Source: Microcoleus sp. AS-A8 (GTDB lineage Bacteria; Cyanobacteriota; Cyanobacteriia; Cyanobacteriales; Coleofasciculaceae). From it: 64,000 nt of DNA. The notes under the pieces are model-generated. The model ran no database searches and had not been told where the DNA came from. It worked only from the letters and a program-made list of their open reading frames with translations. Both the position numbers and the translations under genes were made by a program. Of this stretch, positions 9,301 to 18,835 are shown piece after piece; within the stretch, counting starts at the first letter, position 1, and each line of letters starts with the position of its first letter. Location: NCBI GenBank assembly GCA_039962225.1, contig JAMPKV010000009.1:124001-188000 (forward strand). Reading direction: 5' to 3'.

Positions 9301-10701
9301 ATGCTGGAAGGTTCGATTTTACGAAAGTTAGAAGCAGCCCATCGAGGAAGTAAAAGACCTCTAAACTTTGGGGTTTATTACAAAAACACACTCGTTGCTC
9401 TGTGCCATGCTCTGGAAGACTTCATTCTGGAGTCTGGCGGTACACCTCTGATGATTACAGCTTTCCAGCGAGGTAAGTGGTATTTGCAAGAGGCAGAGCG
9501 TTATGGAGATTTAGCCGAGAAAGCTTCTCAGGTGGTGATTATGGCAGCATCTGATGCTGGCTTTGCTGAACACCCGACAAGCCAACGGTCGAATGTGGAA
9601 CTGGTGAATCTGACACCGGATGATCCAGTGGCTCAAGAGTGGCACCTGATTATTTTGTCGGAGACTTACTCCGCGATGGTACTCTGTCAAGAGTTATCGT
9701 CCACAGATTATGGGCCAACGGGTTTACCCGAAAATGATCTAGAACGCAAGTTCTATGGATTTTGGACGTTTGAGGCCGAACTGGTACAGGAGACAATAGA
9801 CTTAGCGATCGCGCATATCGGTCGTTATGCTCCAGACTTGCAGCAAGCCTTGAAAAGCCAAAAACAAAAGATTACCGCCGCCTATGGCACCAAGCCACGA
9901 GACGACATTGGCATAGTGGTGGCTCGTGTGGTGGATTATCTTCAACATAGTCAAGAAGATGTCTCTCACCTTGGGGAAAACGAACTGTTTGCCTCGCCGA
10001 TTCATGAACAGGCGTTAGATGACAACCTGCTATCTAGCGAGATGCAGGCATTTTTGCGGATGGCGCAGCTCATCGACCAAGCAAATGCGGCGAATCCCTT
10101 GGCGGCGGCTGAGGTGGCTGCAATGGCAGAGGCCATGGGACAAATGCTGGATATTCCGTCGTGGCAGCTCAAGCGTCTACGTCTGGCGGCGTTATTGCAT
10201 GGGTTGGGTTCGTCGTTGGTGACAGCCGTTCATTCCCAGGACGAAGCCCCCAGTTGCCCTCTAACGTCGGCTGTGCAGGCATTACGAGTGATGCCCCGCA
10301 TGAGAGCGATCGCCCAAATTATCACTCACCAAACCGAGTGGTGGGATGGTACGGGTCTGCCCGCTGGCTTAGCTTATGATGCCATTCCTTTAGAATCGAG
10401 AATTTTAGGACTGGTGGCTCACTTTCAGTGGCACGTCAGACAGCTACGGATGTCACAAGAAGGAGAGGAGACAACCTCCAATCTCGAAGAAACCTTATCC
10501 AAAGCGTTAGCCCAATGTCAGCGCCAAGCAGGCGAAGCGTTTGACCCCAAACTCGTTGAAGCTCTATCTTTACTGGTTATGGGGATGCAACAGGGCATGA
10601 GCTTGCAGGTGAATCAACCTAAAATTGCAGCAGGGATGTGGTTGCTCGATTCCCATCCGAATGAAGAGTTAAAGGTTAGCAAGTTGAAGCTTGAAGATTA
10701 G
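9301..10701 (+). CDS. DICT sensor / degenerate HD-GYP protein
   Basis: The 466-residue product starts with a DICT-type sensory domain (about residues 1-190; segments LNFGVYYKNTLVALCHALED and FYGFWTFEAELVQETIDLA). A linker follows, then an HD-GYP-like domain (about 250-440). In the second domain the fold is recognisable from LRLAALLHGLGSS, HQTEWWDGTGLPAGL and IPLESRILGLVAHF. However, the metal-binding HD pair reads HG, and the late ALAD-type aspartate is replaced. The protein is therefore probably not an active cyclic-di-nucleotide phosphodiesterase and may act as a sensor or binding scaffold. DICT domains are known from cyanobacterial light and two-component signalling proteins. Confidence 0.8.
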   Translation: MLEGSILRKLEAAHRGSKRPLNFGVYYKNTLVALCHALEDFILESGGTPLMITAFQRGKWYLQEAERYGDLAEKASQVVIMAASDAGFAEHPTSQRSNVELVNLTPDDPVAQEWHLIILSETYSAMVLCQELSSTDYGPTGLPENDLERKFYGFWTFEAELVQETIDLAIAHIGRYAPDLQQALKSQKQKITAAYGTKPRDDIGIVVARVVDYLQHSQEDVSHLGENELFASPIHEQALDDNLLSSEMQAFLRMAQLIDQANAANPLAAAEVAAMAEAMGQMLDIPSWQLKRLRLAALLHGLGSSLVTAVHSQDEAPSCPLTSAVQALRVMPRMRAIAQIITHQTEWWDGTGLPAGLAYDAIPLESRILGLVAHFQWHVRQLRMSQEGEETTSNLEETLSKALAQCQRQAGEAFDPKLVEALSLLVMGMQQGMSLQVNQPKIAAGMWLLDSHPNEELKVSKLKLED

Positions 10702-10770
10702 ATCGTTCAACTTTCAACCTTTTCAGGTTCAACGTTTATGTTAGGTCAACCTAATTTTTTGAGTTAAGTG

Positions 10771-11487
10771 ATGGAGATAGAAGCAATTCGCTCTGGGAAA
10801 CTCAAGCAACTGCCAGGAGCCGATTTAGAAGAGGAAGACCTTTCTGCCAGTCAACTAGAGCGTATTAACCTGGCTGGGGCGACACTGGCGGGTACCAATT
10901 TTTCTGGCTCCAATCTCAATGGTGCCCGTTTAGATGGTGCTAACTTGGTTGGAGCCAAACTCGCCGCCGCCGATTTACGAGCCAACTTCCTCGGTGCCAA
11001 CTTGATGCAAGCCGATTTAAGCAGTGCAGATTTGCGCGGGAGCAACCTCCGAGGTGCAAACTTGATGGGCGCAAAGCTTCAGAAGGCGACTTTGGTCGGT
11101 GCGTTTTTGAGTGGTGCCAACCTGATGGGAGTGAACTTACAGGGGGTTGATTTACGCGGTGCCGACCTGCGAGGTGCTAATCTCAACAGTGCGAATCTCA
11201 AAGGGGCTGATCTGTCTCAAGCGGATTTGCAAGGAGCTAGCTTGAGTAATGCCAATTTGGAGGAGGCAGACTTACGCGGTGCCAACCTGGCTGGTGCGAA
11301 CTTGACGGAGGCTAATCTCCTGTGCGCGGAGTTAGAGGGAGCTAATTTAGAGGGGGTTAATCTAGCCGCAGCTTGTTTAATTGGCACATCTCATGCGAAA
11401 TTAACCCCACCATTGGAACAGGTGAAAATTCCCTTGAGGTTTACTGAAATAGAGCATACTTCGGTGCAAGATCTCACACAAGAATAG
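10771..11487 (+). CDS. Pentapeptide-repeat protein
   Basis: About 238 residues, nearly all A(D/N)LXX pentapeptides from about residue 20 to 205, such as GANLVGAKLAAADLRANFLGANL. This predicts a right-handed quadrilateral beta helix about 35 repeats long. The N-terminal 20 residues and C-terminal 35 residues lie outside the solenoid. There is no signal peptide. An overlapping GTG at 10768 immediately precedes the chosen ATG at 10771 and would add one residue. Such proteins are abundant in cyanobacteria with mostly unknown roles; DNA-gyrase protection applies only to a subset. It lies 69 bases behind the DICT/HD gene and may share its transcript. Confidence 0.9.
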   Translation: MEIEAIRSGKLKQLPGADLEEEDLSASQLERINLAGATLAGTNFSGSNLNGARLDGANLVGAKLAAADLRANFLGANLMQADLSSADLRGSNLRGANLMGAKLQKATLVGAFLSGANLMGVNLQGVDLRGADLRGANLNSANLKGADLSQADLQGASLSNANLEEADLRGANLAGANLTEANLLCAELEGANLEGVNLAAACLIGTSHAKLTPPLEQVKIPLRFTEIEHTSVQDLTQE

Positions 11488-11851
11488 ACCCTCTTGAAAG
11501 TTTACTTTCATCCTTCGTTGTGAGCGATCGCATCGAGCAGGGGGTCTGTTGTAAAAATAAAAAGAACCCTTGCCCATCCCTCCCTATAACGGGGAGGGAG
11601 CAAAATTAATTTGACCATTTCGGAGAATTGATAGCACAGCGACACGTAGTCCAGCCTAAATGTAACAATTAGGTTAGTTCGTGTTGATCGGGCAATCATG
11701 TCAGAAGAAGAGAAGACAGTAAACTCCTCTAGTGCTTCACCTACATCTTGTGATTCATCTGACCAATGAGCAGTTTTTGGAGCTGTGTCAAATTAATCGA
11801 GACTTATGCATCGAACGGACTGCTACAAGAGAATTAATGCTCATAGTTGCC
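11488..11851. other. Intergenic region with a hairpin
   Basis: About 364 bases between convergent genes. It contains the perfect 8-bp stem TCCCTCCC/GGGAGGGA at 11577-11599 with a 7-base loop, a plausible termination or repeat structure. A 19-codon reading frame starts at ATG 11699, but nothing supports it as a gene. Confidence 0.5.
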
Positions 11852-12718
11852 CTAGCGAAGCTTACGGAAAACAACTGATTGCTTCCTCATCCACAAGGCA
11901 AGAACACTCAAAAATAACAAACCCATTACTCCAGCGATCGGGTTATTATCAACACCCGTAATCCAAGGAGAAACGTTGTTAGAATACTGCACTAATTGCC
12001 CTACATTGAGGATGTAATAGCCCCAAACCAAGCCTGCGTGCAAACCTATTGATAAGCCCAAACGACCTCCAGATGACCGTTTTGCCCAAACTAGCGTTAA
12101 CCCCAGCAGCACTAAGGCAGGAAATGTTGGTAATGTGCGAATTACTTCTAAGAGGGGTTTGAGAAAGTGCAATACCGCAAAGATAATCGCATCAGCCCAA
12201 AGAGAGGCTTTTAGGGTATAGTCTCGTTGCAACTCATCCAATACCCAACCCCGAAAGACTAACTCCTCCGCAAAACCAATGCCAAGGGCACTGACAAATC
12301 CCTCTAAAATTACTTTGGGTAATACACTTTGAGGCGTTTGGAATTTAATCCAACCGAGTAACCCTTCTACAACAAATAGGGAAAAGGTAAACAATAGACC
12401 AATACCCAATCCTTTGAGTAGGTCTAATCCATTTTGCCGCGATCGCACCAACCCATAACGTTTTAGCAGATGCTCTCGCTCATAGACATTCTTCCCCCAC
12501 CATCTCAGCAACAACAAAAATGCCCCGAACAATAGCCCCATGGTCAGAATGGTCACTAAGTTCGGGTCTTGAGCCAATAATAAATAAATGGGTGCTGCTA
12601 CTGGTAGCCAGAGCAGCGATAAAATCACAAGAAATATCCCCAGACGCGCTGGTGCTGGGTATTGAGCCAATTTAGTAAGCTTAGGTTTCAAACGGCTTGG
12701 GATGTGAGCGGTTGGCAA
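11852..12718 (-). CDS. CPBP-family intramembrane metalloprotease
   Basis: The 288-residue product has about eight hydrophobic segments. It carries the CPBP/CAAX-protease motifs: motif 1 EELVFRGW (Glu151, Glu152, Arg156), motif 2 with a His in FAVLHF (His184), and motif 3 SIGLHAGLVWG. These Glu and His residues form the active site in Rce1-type proteases. Bacterial members process membrane peptides or confer bacteriocin self-immunity, and in cyanobacteria many are uncharacterised. The gene is on the same strand as clpS, which ends 84 bases upstream of its start, so a shared proteolysis-related transcript is possible but unproven. Confidence 0.9.
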   Translation of the reverse strand: MPTAHIPSRLKPKLTKLAQYPAPARLGIFLVILSLLWLPVAAPIYLLLAQDPNLVTILTMGLLFGAFLLLLRWWGKNVYEREHLLKRYGLVRSRQNGLDLLKGLGIGLLFTFSLFVVEGLLGWIKFQTPQSVLPKVILEGFVSALGIGFAEELVFRGWVLDELQRDYTLKASLWADAIIFAVLHFLKPLLEVIRTLPTFPALVLLGLTLVWAKRSSGGRLGLSIGLHAGLVWGYYILNVGQLVQYSNNVSPWITGVDNNPIAGVMGLLFLSVLALWMRKQSVVFRKLR

Positions 12719-12802
12719 AGAACCGGAAATAGTATTTTAAACCAGGCTTTTAAACTTGAGGCCATGCTTACCCTCGACACCCTCAAGACAAATCTTAACC
12801 CC

Positions 12803-13084
12803 TTACTCATCCGGTTCAATGGTGCTGCTTAAACCGTGGTTCTTCAGCGTTTCGCAGTAGAACTCCGCATGTTCTTGAGCACAAGTAATCACCAAGCCGA
12901 TCCCCGTCATATGAGCTTCCATCATAATGTTGACGGCTTGAGGCTGAGTTAGACTCGCTACTGTCGTCATTAAGGTTTGCACCACATGCTCCATCGAATT
13001 GAAGTCATCGTTATGGAGCAAAACGCGATAGCGAGGCGCGTGTTTACGAACTGTTGAACGCTTCTCAATTGTTTCGACAGACAC
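12803..13084 (-). CDS. clpS: ClpS, adaptor of the Clp protease
   Basis: The 93-residue product has the ClpS fold signatures YRVLLHNDDFNSMEHVV and NIMMEAHMTGIGLVITCAQEHAEFY. The Asn-Asp-Asp and His residues that bind the alpha-amino group of N-degron substrates are present. ClpS delivers N-end-rule substrates to the ClpC/ClpA chaperone. The start is GTG at 13084, which gives the usual short unstructured N-terminal extension. Cyanobacteria often carry two clpS genes. Without comparison the paralogue cannot be assigned. Confidence 0.95.
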   Translation of the reverse strand: MSVETIEKRSTVRKHAPRYRVLLHNDDFNSMEHVVQTLMTTVASLTQPQAVNIMMEAHMTGIGLVITCAQEHAEFYCETLKNHGLSSTIEPDE

Positions 13085-13387
13085 TACTCTACCCTCTTGT
13101 GTTCATAGGTTTGCACTGATTCCCAGTGGAACAGGGAAAGATACTCGCATTGTCTTTATATTACTAAACATTGTGGGATTCAATACAGTTGCAAGAGTAA
13201 ATTGTTGCTACAAAACGGGTGCAAAACTGCACATGGCTTTGAAATATGCTATAGGGTGCAAGACCCTAAAGTAGTCAACACAAGGCAACGGCAAACTCTA
13301 ATTTGCAACCGACAACTTTCAACGTTCAACCTGCAACCTGCCAACCCCAGCTAAAATAAGAAAAGTTAACGTTAATTAACATTTCTC
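13085..13387. other. Intergenic region between divergent genes, with TTCAACCTGCAACC repeats
   Basis: About 303 bases. Bases 13284-13350 contain direct copies of CAACCTGC-like heptads resembling the repeat found inside the glycosyltransferase gene at 27311-27432. No ORF or RNA gene is supported. Confidence 0.5.
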
Positions 13388-14320
13388 GTGACGACACAGG
13401 CAATCCGAGAGACCGCAGCCAGCCCAGCACCCGGTACTTACTGGCAATGGCGGGGACAATCTATTTACTATGTACAAGCGGGGCAGAAACGATCAGGACG
13501 CCCCCCTTTACTGCTGATTCACGGCTTTGGCGCATCCACAGACCACTGGCGCAAGAATATTGCTGAACTTTGTCACGACTTTGAAGTTTGGGCAATTGAC
13601 TTGTTGGGATTTGGACGTTCAAGCAAACCCGATTGGCAGTATGGAGGTGACGTGTGGCGAGACCAGTTGCATGACTTTATCACTGAGGTGATTGGCCAAC
13701 CCGCCGTATTGGCGGGAAACTCTTTAGGTGGCTATTCAGCGCTGTGTGTTGCAGCCCAGCGTCCTAATGCTGCTGCTGGTGTAGTGCTGCTCAACAGTGC
13801 TGGCCCTTTCACCGATACCAAGGTGCCGGATCAAAAGAGTCCCTTACAACAATTCATCGGCGACCTCGCCCGGTCAGTTTTGCTGCAACCTTGGGCAAGT
13901 TTTCTGTTGTTTCAGTACGTGCGGCAACGCTCAATGATTCGCAAAACGCTCTCCCAAGTGTATCTGGATCAGAGTGCGGTCACAGACCAATTGGTGGAAG
14001 AGATTTACCGCCCCTCCTGTGATGAGGGTGCCCATAAGGTGTTTGCCTCGGTGTTCAAGTCTCCCCAAGGTGAAAAAATTGATGTTCTGTTAAACCAGCT
14101 AACCTGTCCACTCCTCCTGTTATGGGGAGAAGCTGACCCTTGGATGAATGCCAAACAGCGGGGCGCTTTGTTCCGTCAATACTATCCTCAACTCACAGAA
14201 CACTATCTCCAAGCTGGGCACTGTCCCCATGATGAGGTGCCAGAACAGGTGAATGCGATTCTACGAAATTGGATATTGGCGATCGACTCAGTTGACGCAT
14301 CAAGTGTGAGCGAGTTTTGA
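13388..14320 (+). CDS. Alpha/beta-fold hydrolase
   Basis: The 310-residue product has the oxyanion motif HGFGAS, the nucleophile elbow AGNSLGGYSA, the acid residue in LLWGEADPW and the catalytic His in AGHCPHDEVPEQVN. This gives a complete Ser-Asp-His triad in the right order. The leader TYWQWRGQSIYYVQAG is typical of cyanobacterial homologues that resemble the plastid pheophytinase/hydrolase group, but the substrate cannot be deduced. The start is GTG at 13388; no in-frame ATG close by would preserve the first beta strand. There is no signal peptide, so it is probably cytoplasmic. Confidence 0.88.
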   Translation: MTTQAIRETAASPAPGTYWQWRGQSIYYVQAGQKRSGRPPLLLIHGFGASTDHWRKNIAELCHDFEVWAIDLLGFGRSSKPDWQYGGDVWRDQLHDFITEVIGQPAVLAGNSLGGYSALCVAAQRPNAAAGVVLLNSAGPFTDTKVPDQKSPLQQFIGDLARSVLLQPWASFLLFQYVRQRSMIRKTLSQVYLDQSAVTDQLVEEIYRPSCDEGAHKVFASVFKSPQGEKIDVLLNQLTCPLLLLWGEADPWMNAKQRGALFRQYYPQLTEHYLQAGHCPHDEVPEQVNAILRNWILAIDSVDASSVSEF

Positions 14321-14335
14321 GACGAGATGAGATGA

Positions 14336-14367
14336 GATACCCGACTTCTTTAAAGAAGTCGGGTATC
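14336..14367 (+). terminator. Perfect 32-bp palindrome behind the hydrolase gene
   Basis: GATACCCGACTTCTTT is followed directly by its exact reverse complement. It starts 16 bases after the hydrolase stop codon. This ACCCGACTTCTTTAAAGAAGT-type palindrome is a common cyanobacterial intergenic element. It lacks a following T-run, so termination is plausible rather than certain. Confidence 0.55.
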
Positions 14368-14541
14368 TGAACCACTGCAAGCGTAATACTCTGAGCGTAG
14401 TAAAACAATTAATCTAAAAAAAATTCCATTTTTTCTTGTTTTTGCGACACTTCTAACTACAAAAAATACTTTTTTTCAAAAGGACTCGCGGTATTACATG
14501 TCTTACTGATATTGTCAATAAATTCCCCATTCTCTGGACAT

Positions 14542-14591
14542 TTTCCCCGCCTTCGGAAGCCTTAGGTTTAAACTTAAAGGCAGCGGGGAAA
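14542..14591 (+). terminator. Long hairpin followed by T-rich tract
   Basis: TTTCCCCGC (14542-14550) pairs with GCGGGGAAA (14583-14591). The inner segments GCCTT and AAGGC extend the stem, and TTCTTTTT follows on the plus strand. It lies in the convergent junction between the hydrolase and CHAT genes and is oriented to stop plus-strand transcription. Confidence 0.6.
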
Positions 14592-14631
14592 TTCTTTTTA
14601 AGATGCCCATTCCCTATTAGAGAATCGTCTC

Positions 14632-14654
14632 GTGGGATGGGCATCCTGCCCGTC
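14632..14654. repeat. Dispersed GTGGGATGGGCATCCTGCCC repeat
   Basis: The self-complementary GGGCATCCTGCCC core, with GATGCCCATTCCC at 14602-14614 as a longer inverted partner. Related copies lie at 1491-1517, 23032-23056 and 49181-49207. Confidence 0.6.
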
Positions 14655-14686
14655 TGAGTCATGCAAGTTAAATGCACAAAAGCTGA

Positions 14687-17600
14687 CTACCAAGGATTGC
14701 CAATCATTGTAAAAGCCGCCCAGTAGTAAGGATGGGTCAATTTTTTGTCCCCCAACCGAACTAAAGCAGGTGGTAGCGGCACCGTCCCTTGCGGACTAAT
14801 CAACTTACCCGATTCCACACGAATCTCTCCCTTGAGCATGGCTAACTGGGCTTGTCGTAATGCCTCTGCCTTAATCGGGGTACTTCTGAGCTGCCTGTAA
14901 AACTCGCTCATGAGTCCCAAGGTAGCTTCATCACTGACAATCCACAGACTCGCTACAGCTGATTTAACACCCGCCTGTACTGCCAGACCCGCAAAGCCTA
15001 GCTCGGCTTGTTCATTGCCCACTGCTGTCCGACAAGCACTCAGAACCAATAGCTCTACCGGTGGATTACTCCAGTTAAGTTGGGAGATCTGATTCAGCCG
15101 TAGCTTACTATTAGCGAGTTGGATGTAGGAATTATCTGGCGATCCCGCATGGAAGTCGGCATGAGTGGCGAGGTGGATAATACCAAAGGCTCCCTGCTGG
15201 CGTTGGGCTTTCAGATTTTCTAGCGTGAAGGCATTGTTGAGGAACGCTTTTCCTTTCCACAGCTTTTCTGTAATCACAGAAAGCTCCAGGGGTACGGCGG
15301 GTAGAGGCGTTTGGTCGGGAAAATTCTCGGCTCCCATTGCCAAGACTTGGACATTTTTGAGATTTTGGTAGCGAGTATCCGTGAGATTGAAACTAGGCAT
15401 TAAACCCACACTGTATCGCTCTACCAAAAAGCCGCGACCATCATGAAGAGCGGCAATCGGTACAGAGCGTAAACCACTGTCCATCAGAAAGACGATGTTG
15501 TTTATTTTTTGGGTCTTTAGCTCGGCCTCTAACGGTGCTACAAGCCACTCATACAACTGCCGAGACGAACTGAGGTAGTCATCAGAACTTTTGATGTTGG
15601 TTACATTATTGCGAAACTCTTGAGCGATGTTGAGGACGCGATCGCGCGTGGCTCCCTCCACCCGTTTACGAATGGTTTTCCCCTGTGCGGTAACGAGTAT
15701 CAGTTCCAGTTGGTCTGTGGGTTGCGGTGCTTGAGTTTCCCCCGATGAATGGGACTCCAGCGTAGCAGGCACAAAAACTGTATAGATGAGGGCGGGTTTT
15801 TTACCCGTTACCTGATCGATGCGATCGAGGGTATCACGCACCTGGGTTAAGTTGAGACTCGCTGGATTAAACGAGCGATCGAAATATCGCTCAACCTGTT
15901 GCGTCAACGACTTGTCCACTTCCGCTACTCCCGTGTCAATGGCGGCTGGGGGAAGGCTGGATGAAATCGATAGGGGTGCGCTGGTGAAATTGTCCTGTTG
16001 GGGTGGAGTTGTTACCTGTAACTGGGGTGTAATCGTATTTTTTCCGGAAGTAATGATTTGGATGCCACTTGGGGGACTACCCAGGCTGTAGGAACCGGAA
16101 AACACTCCGGAGGCAATCAGGTTGTTGGTGCCTGTGGAAATGGCTCCAGCCGTACCATTCAACCCGTTATAATTCGACCCTACTGTAAAAGGAATACCCA
16201 AGGAGCCGCCTCCATGCCGGATGCTGATGGAGCCTCCCTGAATTCCACCGCCCGTAGAAATACTGGCATTGCTGCTATTGGTACCCCAAGCCTGGAACAA
16301 ACGTGGGGTCGTAATTTCCACATTACCGCCTACACCATTACCGAGGCTTCGGGTATCAATCGAGTTAACCGTGATGTCCTTTTGAGCATTCAATGTAACT
16401 CGGCCCCCATCTCCGGCAGAGGAACTGGTGTTAATCCGTCCAGTAGTAATGCTGTCATTTTGCGACTTTAAGGTGAGTGCGCCCCCATTGGTGAGGAAAT
16501 TACCCCCTGTGATCTTAGTGGCGGCTTCTAGGGCCAGCGAACTGCCAGAACTTTGGAGGGTATCGTTGAAGTCTTGGAAGGCAATTGAACTGCCCGTAGA
16601 GCGAAGGGTGAGGCTTCCCGTTTTCTGGCCTAAGTTCACCCCATTGTTTTGGGTGACACCCGGTGTATTGCCGAAGATATCCGCGATCGCAATTGGCCCA
16701 GTGGCTTGTAAGACAATATTATTATTTGGCGCTAAATCGGCAATTTGTCCCCAAGATATGGTATTATCACCAGCGTTATTATCGGATAGCAAGATTTGCG
16801 GATTATTCGCCAAGGTGCGGTTTTGAGCCTTGGTGACAGCCTCCGCATCCGTCAGCGTTAAGTTAGCCGAGTTGAGGAACAACGTGCCTCGTTCCCGATT
16901 AGCGGCTAAGGTGTCCACGCTGCCCGTAAAGGTCAGATTCTGGGTTCCTGACACCTCCACGAAGCCACCATTGCCGCTACTAGCTCCACCACGAGCATTC
17001 ACTTCACCCAGAAAACGGGTTGTATTACCCGCCCAAACCCGAACTTGACCCCCATTCCCTGTTGCGCCAGCATTGGCGTTAATTTTCACATCCGGTCCGA
17101 GAAATGTTCTTAACTGTTGGGATACCGTGTCCTGTCCTTGAACATCTGCACCAATCAATACCCTACCGCCCCCCGCACTCCCAGAGGCGTCTACCTGCGC
17201 CTTTTCCACTAAACCCACCAGATTGCCCCGTAACTGCACAGAACCGCCGATTTCTGAAGGCTTCGTCGTGGCAGCGTCAGCAGTACCGGAGAGTATAACC
17301 GTACCTGGTGACTGGGGCACCACAAGACCTGAATCAGTGAGTACCACCTGACCGACATCATTCACCGTCAATCCTTTGGTTGCAGAACCCGCATTACCAG
17401 TAAGTAATTGGGGTGGGGACAGAGGTGTGGGGAGTGGGGAGTTGGAGGTGGCAGGAAGGGTGCAATTCGTCGAACTGCTGCACGGTTGAATCTCTAAATT
17501 GAGCAAGTGACCGGATAGAGAAATGCGTATCAAGTTTTGCCCAGGTACAGCCGCAATGCTTAGGTTCCCTCCGGGTGCCTTCAGCTCACCGGTACTGACC

Positions 17601-18310
17601 ACTGTGCCGCCCAGTAAGCTGAGATTTTTCCCTTCGGTGACAGCCAGTTGACCCGAATTAGCGATCGCTCCAGGTGTTCCGGAGGTTCCAAAGGCAAAGG
17701 TACTGGGCGTCCCAATTAAGGAAGAATAGTCATTTGTACCAACAGCGTTGAACCCGTTGTTGTTGCCAAAGCCAATTCTTGTGGCTGTCGTAGCGGTAAA
17801 GTCACCCGGAACGTTTAACTGAGCCTTGTCCCCAAAAACGATCCCCGCTGGGTTGATCAAAAATAAGTTAGGGTTGCCGCTACTCGTAACCTGAATCAGA
17901 CCATTAATGATCGAAGGGTTCCCTCCCGTCACCCGACCCAGGATATTCAAAACGGAGGGATTGGCAATAAAATTAGCGGTCTCACCTGCCTCAAGGCCAA
18001 ACTGAGTGAAGCTGTGGAATAGATTCTTTCCATCCTGACTCAGCTGACCGTTGGTGATGTCATAAACGGCTGCATTGCCCGAAGTGTTGGGGTTGCTCGG
18101 CGGACTCACACTTGTGTTGGTACTGCCATCAGAGGTGATAGGTTGAGCTGCGACAGACGTTAGCGATGTGAGCCAACTCGATGACTGTCCCACGAAAGAA
18201 GGCAGGAAAAGGGTGGCAAGTGTGGATAAGCAAGCTAGCCAGAATTTGCTAGTGCCGGGATAGTGTTCCAGTTTCCTTGCAAAGCTCAGCAGGGAAATTA
18301 GTTTTGGCAT
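14687..18310 (-). CDS. TpsA-like (filamentous haemagglutinin N-domain) protein with C-terminal CHAT protease domain
   Basis: The 1207-residue product starts with a long charged-then-hydrophobic signal region (about residues 1-54). The two-partner-secretion domain follows (about 70-280; NLFHSFTQFGLEAGETANFI, NPNLFLINPAGIVFG). A Gly/Asn/Thr-rich beta-helix-like stretch runs to about 740, then a Pro/Thr linker. The C-terminal CHAT domain (about 830-1207) is a caspase-like peptidase with catalytic His1050 in HLATHADF and Cys1093 in LSACRTAVG. TPS domains are normally exported through an outer-membrane TpsB pore, so this is a putative secreted or surface protease. No TpsB gene is in the window. 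The combination recurs in cyanobacteria, but its substrate is unknown. Confidence 0.88.
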   Translation of the reverse strand: MPKLISLLSFARKLEHYPGTSKFWLACLSTLATLFLPSFVGQSSSWLTSLTSVAAQPITSDGSTNTSVSPPSNPNTSGNAAVYDITNGQLSQDGKNLFHSFTQFGLEAGETANFIANPSVLNILGRVTGGNPSIINGLIQVTSSGNPNLFLINPAGIVFGDKAQLNVPGDFTATTATRIGFGNNNGFNAVGTNDYSSLIGTPSTFAFGTSGTPGAIANSGQLAVTEGKNLSLLGGTVVSTGELKAPGGNLSIAAVPGQNLIRISLSGHLLNLEIQPCSSSTNCTLPATSNSPLPTPLSPPQLLTGNAGSATKGLTVNDVGQVVLTDSGLVVPQSPGTVILSGTADAATTKPSEIGGSVQLRGNLVGLVEKAQVDASGSAGGGRVLIGADVQGQDTVSQQLRTFLGPDVKINANAGATGNGGQVRVWAGNTTRFLGEVNARGGASSGNGGFVEVSGTQNLTFTGSVDTLAANRERGTLFLNSANLTLTDAEAVTKAQNRTLANNPQILLSDNNAGDNTISWGQIADLAPNNNIVLQATGPIAIADIFGNTPGVTQNNGVNLGQKTGSLTLRSTGSSIAFQDFNDTLQSSGSSLALEAATKITGGNFLTNGGALTLKSQNDSITTGRINTSSSAGDGGRVTLNAQKDITVNSIDTRSLGNGVGGNVEITTPRLFQAWGTNSSNASISTGGGIQGGSISIRHGGGSLGIPFTVGSNYNGLNGTAGAISTGTNNLIASGVFSGSYSLGSPPSGIQIITSGKNTITPQLQVTTPPQQDNFTSAPLSISSSLPPAAIDTGVAEVDKSLTQQVERYFDRSFNPASLNLTQVRDTLDRIDQVTGKKPALIYTVFVPATLESHSSGETQAPQPTDQLELILVTAQGKTIRKRVEGATRDRVLNIAQEFRNNVTNIKSSDDYLSSSRQLYEWLVAPLEAELKTQKINNIVFLMDSGLRSVPIAALHDGRGFLVERYSVGLMPSFNLTDTRYQNLKNVQVLAMGAENFPDQTPLPAVPLELSVITEKLWKGKAFLNNAFTLENLKAQRQQGAFGIIHLATHADFHAGSPDNSYIQLANSKLRLNQISQLNWSNPPVELLVLSACRTAVGNEQAELGFAGLAVQAGVKSAVASLWIVSDEATLGLMSEFYRQLRSTPIKAEALRQAQLAMLKGEIRVESGKLISPQGTVPLPPALVRLGDKKLTHPYYWAAFTMIGNPW

Positions 18311-18835
18311 GGAATCTTTAAAAAAGGCTAACTCTTGTCTCTGGTGAACAGGGTTCTAAAAAATAGGGTGAGAGGGAGACTGGAGTTTGAGTGAGGGGGT
18401 GAGCGCAACTCATCCGAGGAGGTAAGAACTCCCCGTAAGGGTGGCTGTTGGCGTAGTAGACGTTCGCTGCGTAGCGTCGTCAAATCCTTGGGTGAAGGTT
18501 GCCGATCATCTTGGGTGTAAGTTCTGGGAAGTTGCCCCCTCTACTCCTTGCCCTATCGAGGGTTGACGCTTGATGCACCCGGAGAGATTCAACTGAGATA
18601 GATGTTTCCCTTTACAAAAACTGATGAAATGATTAAGAAATTCTATGTTCCAGCTCTATGACTTCAGTATTAAAACTAAAGAAAGGGTTAAGAGCTTGTA
18701 TTACAAGGGTTGAGCGCGTTCGTGGGTTACTCTCTCCAACCTAGCCCAATGCCTCGGTACGTGAGGAGCTGGATTGCTGAGTTCTTCACAGTTTGTTACA
18801 AAGATATAGAGAACTCTCGTGGATGCAAGAGCGGT
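18311..18835. other. Intergenic region between divergent genes
   Basis: About 525 bases upstream of both the CHAT gene and the DUF2993 gene. It contains a GTAGACGTTCGCTGCGTAGC short repeat near 18454-18476 of the kind scattered through cyanobacterial genomes. A TTG-initiated extension of the DUF2993 frame covers 18710-18835 but is not supported (see that gene). No RNA gene is recognised. Confidence 0.45.

Noticed and set aside
16058-16826. Plus-strand frames of 130-137 codons within the CHAT gene
   Set aside because: Antisense to a continuous 1207-codon gene with recognised domains; composition mirrors its Gly/Asn-rich repeats.
18710-18835. TTG-initiated extension of the DUF2993 protein
   Set aside because: The 42 extra residues do not fit the family; ATG 18836 gives the typical N terminus.
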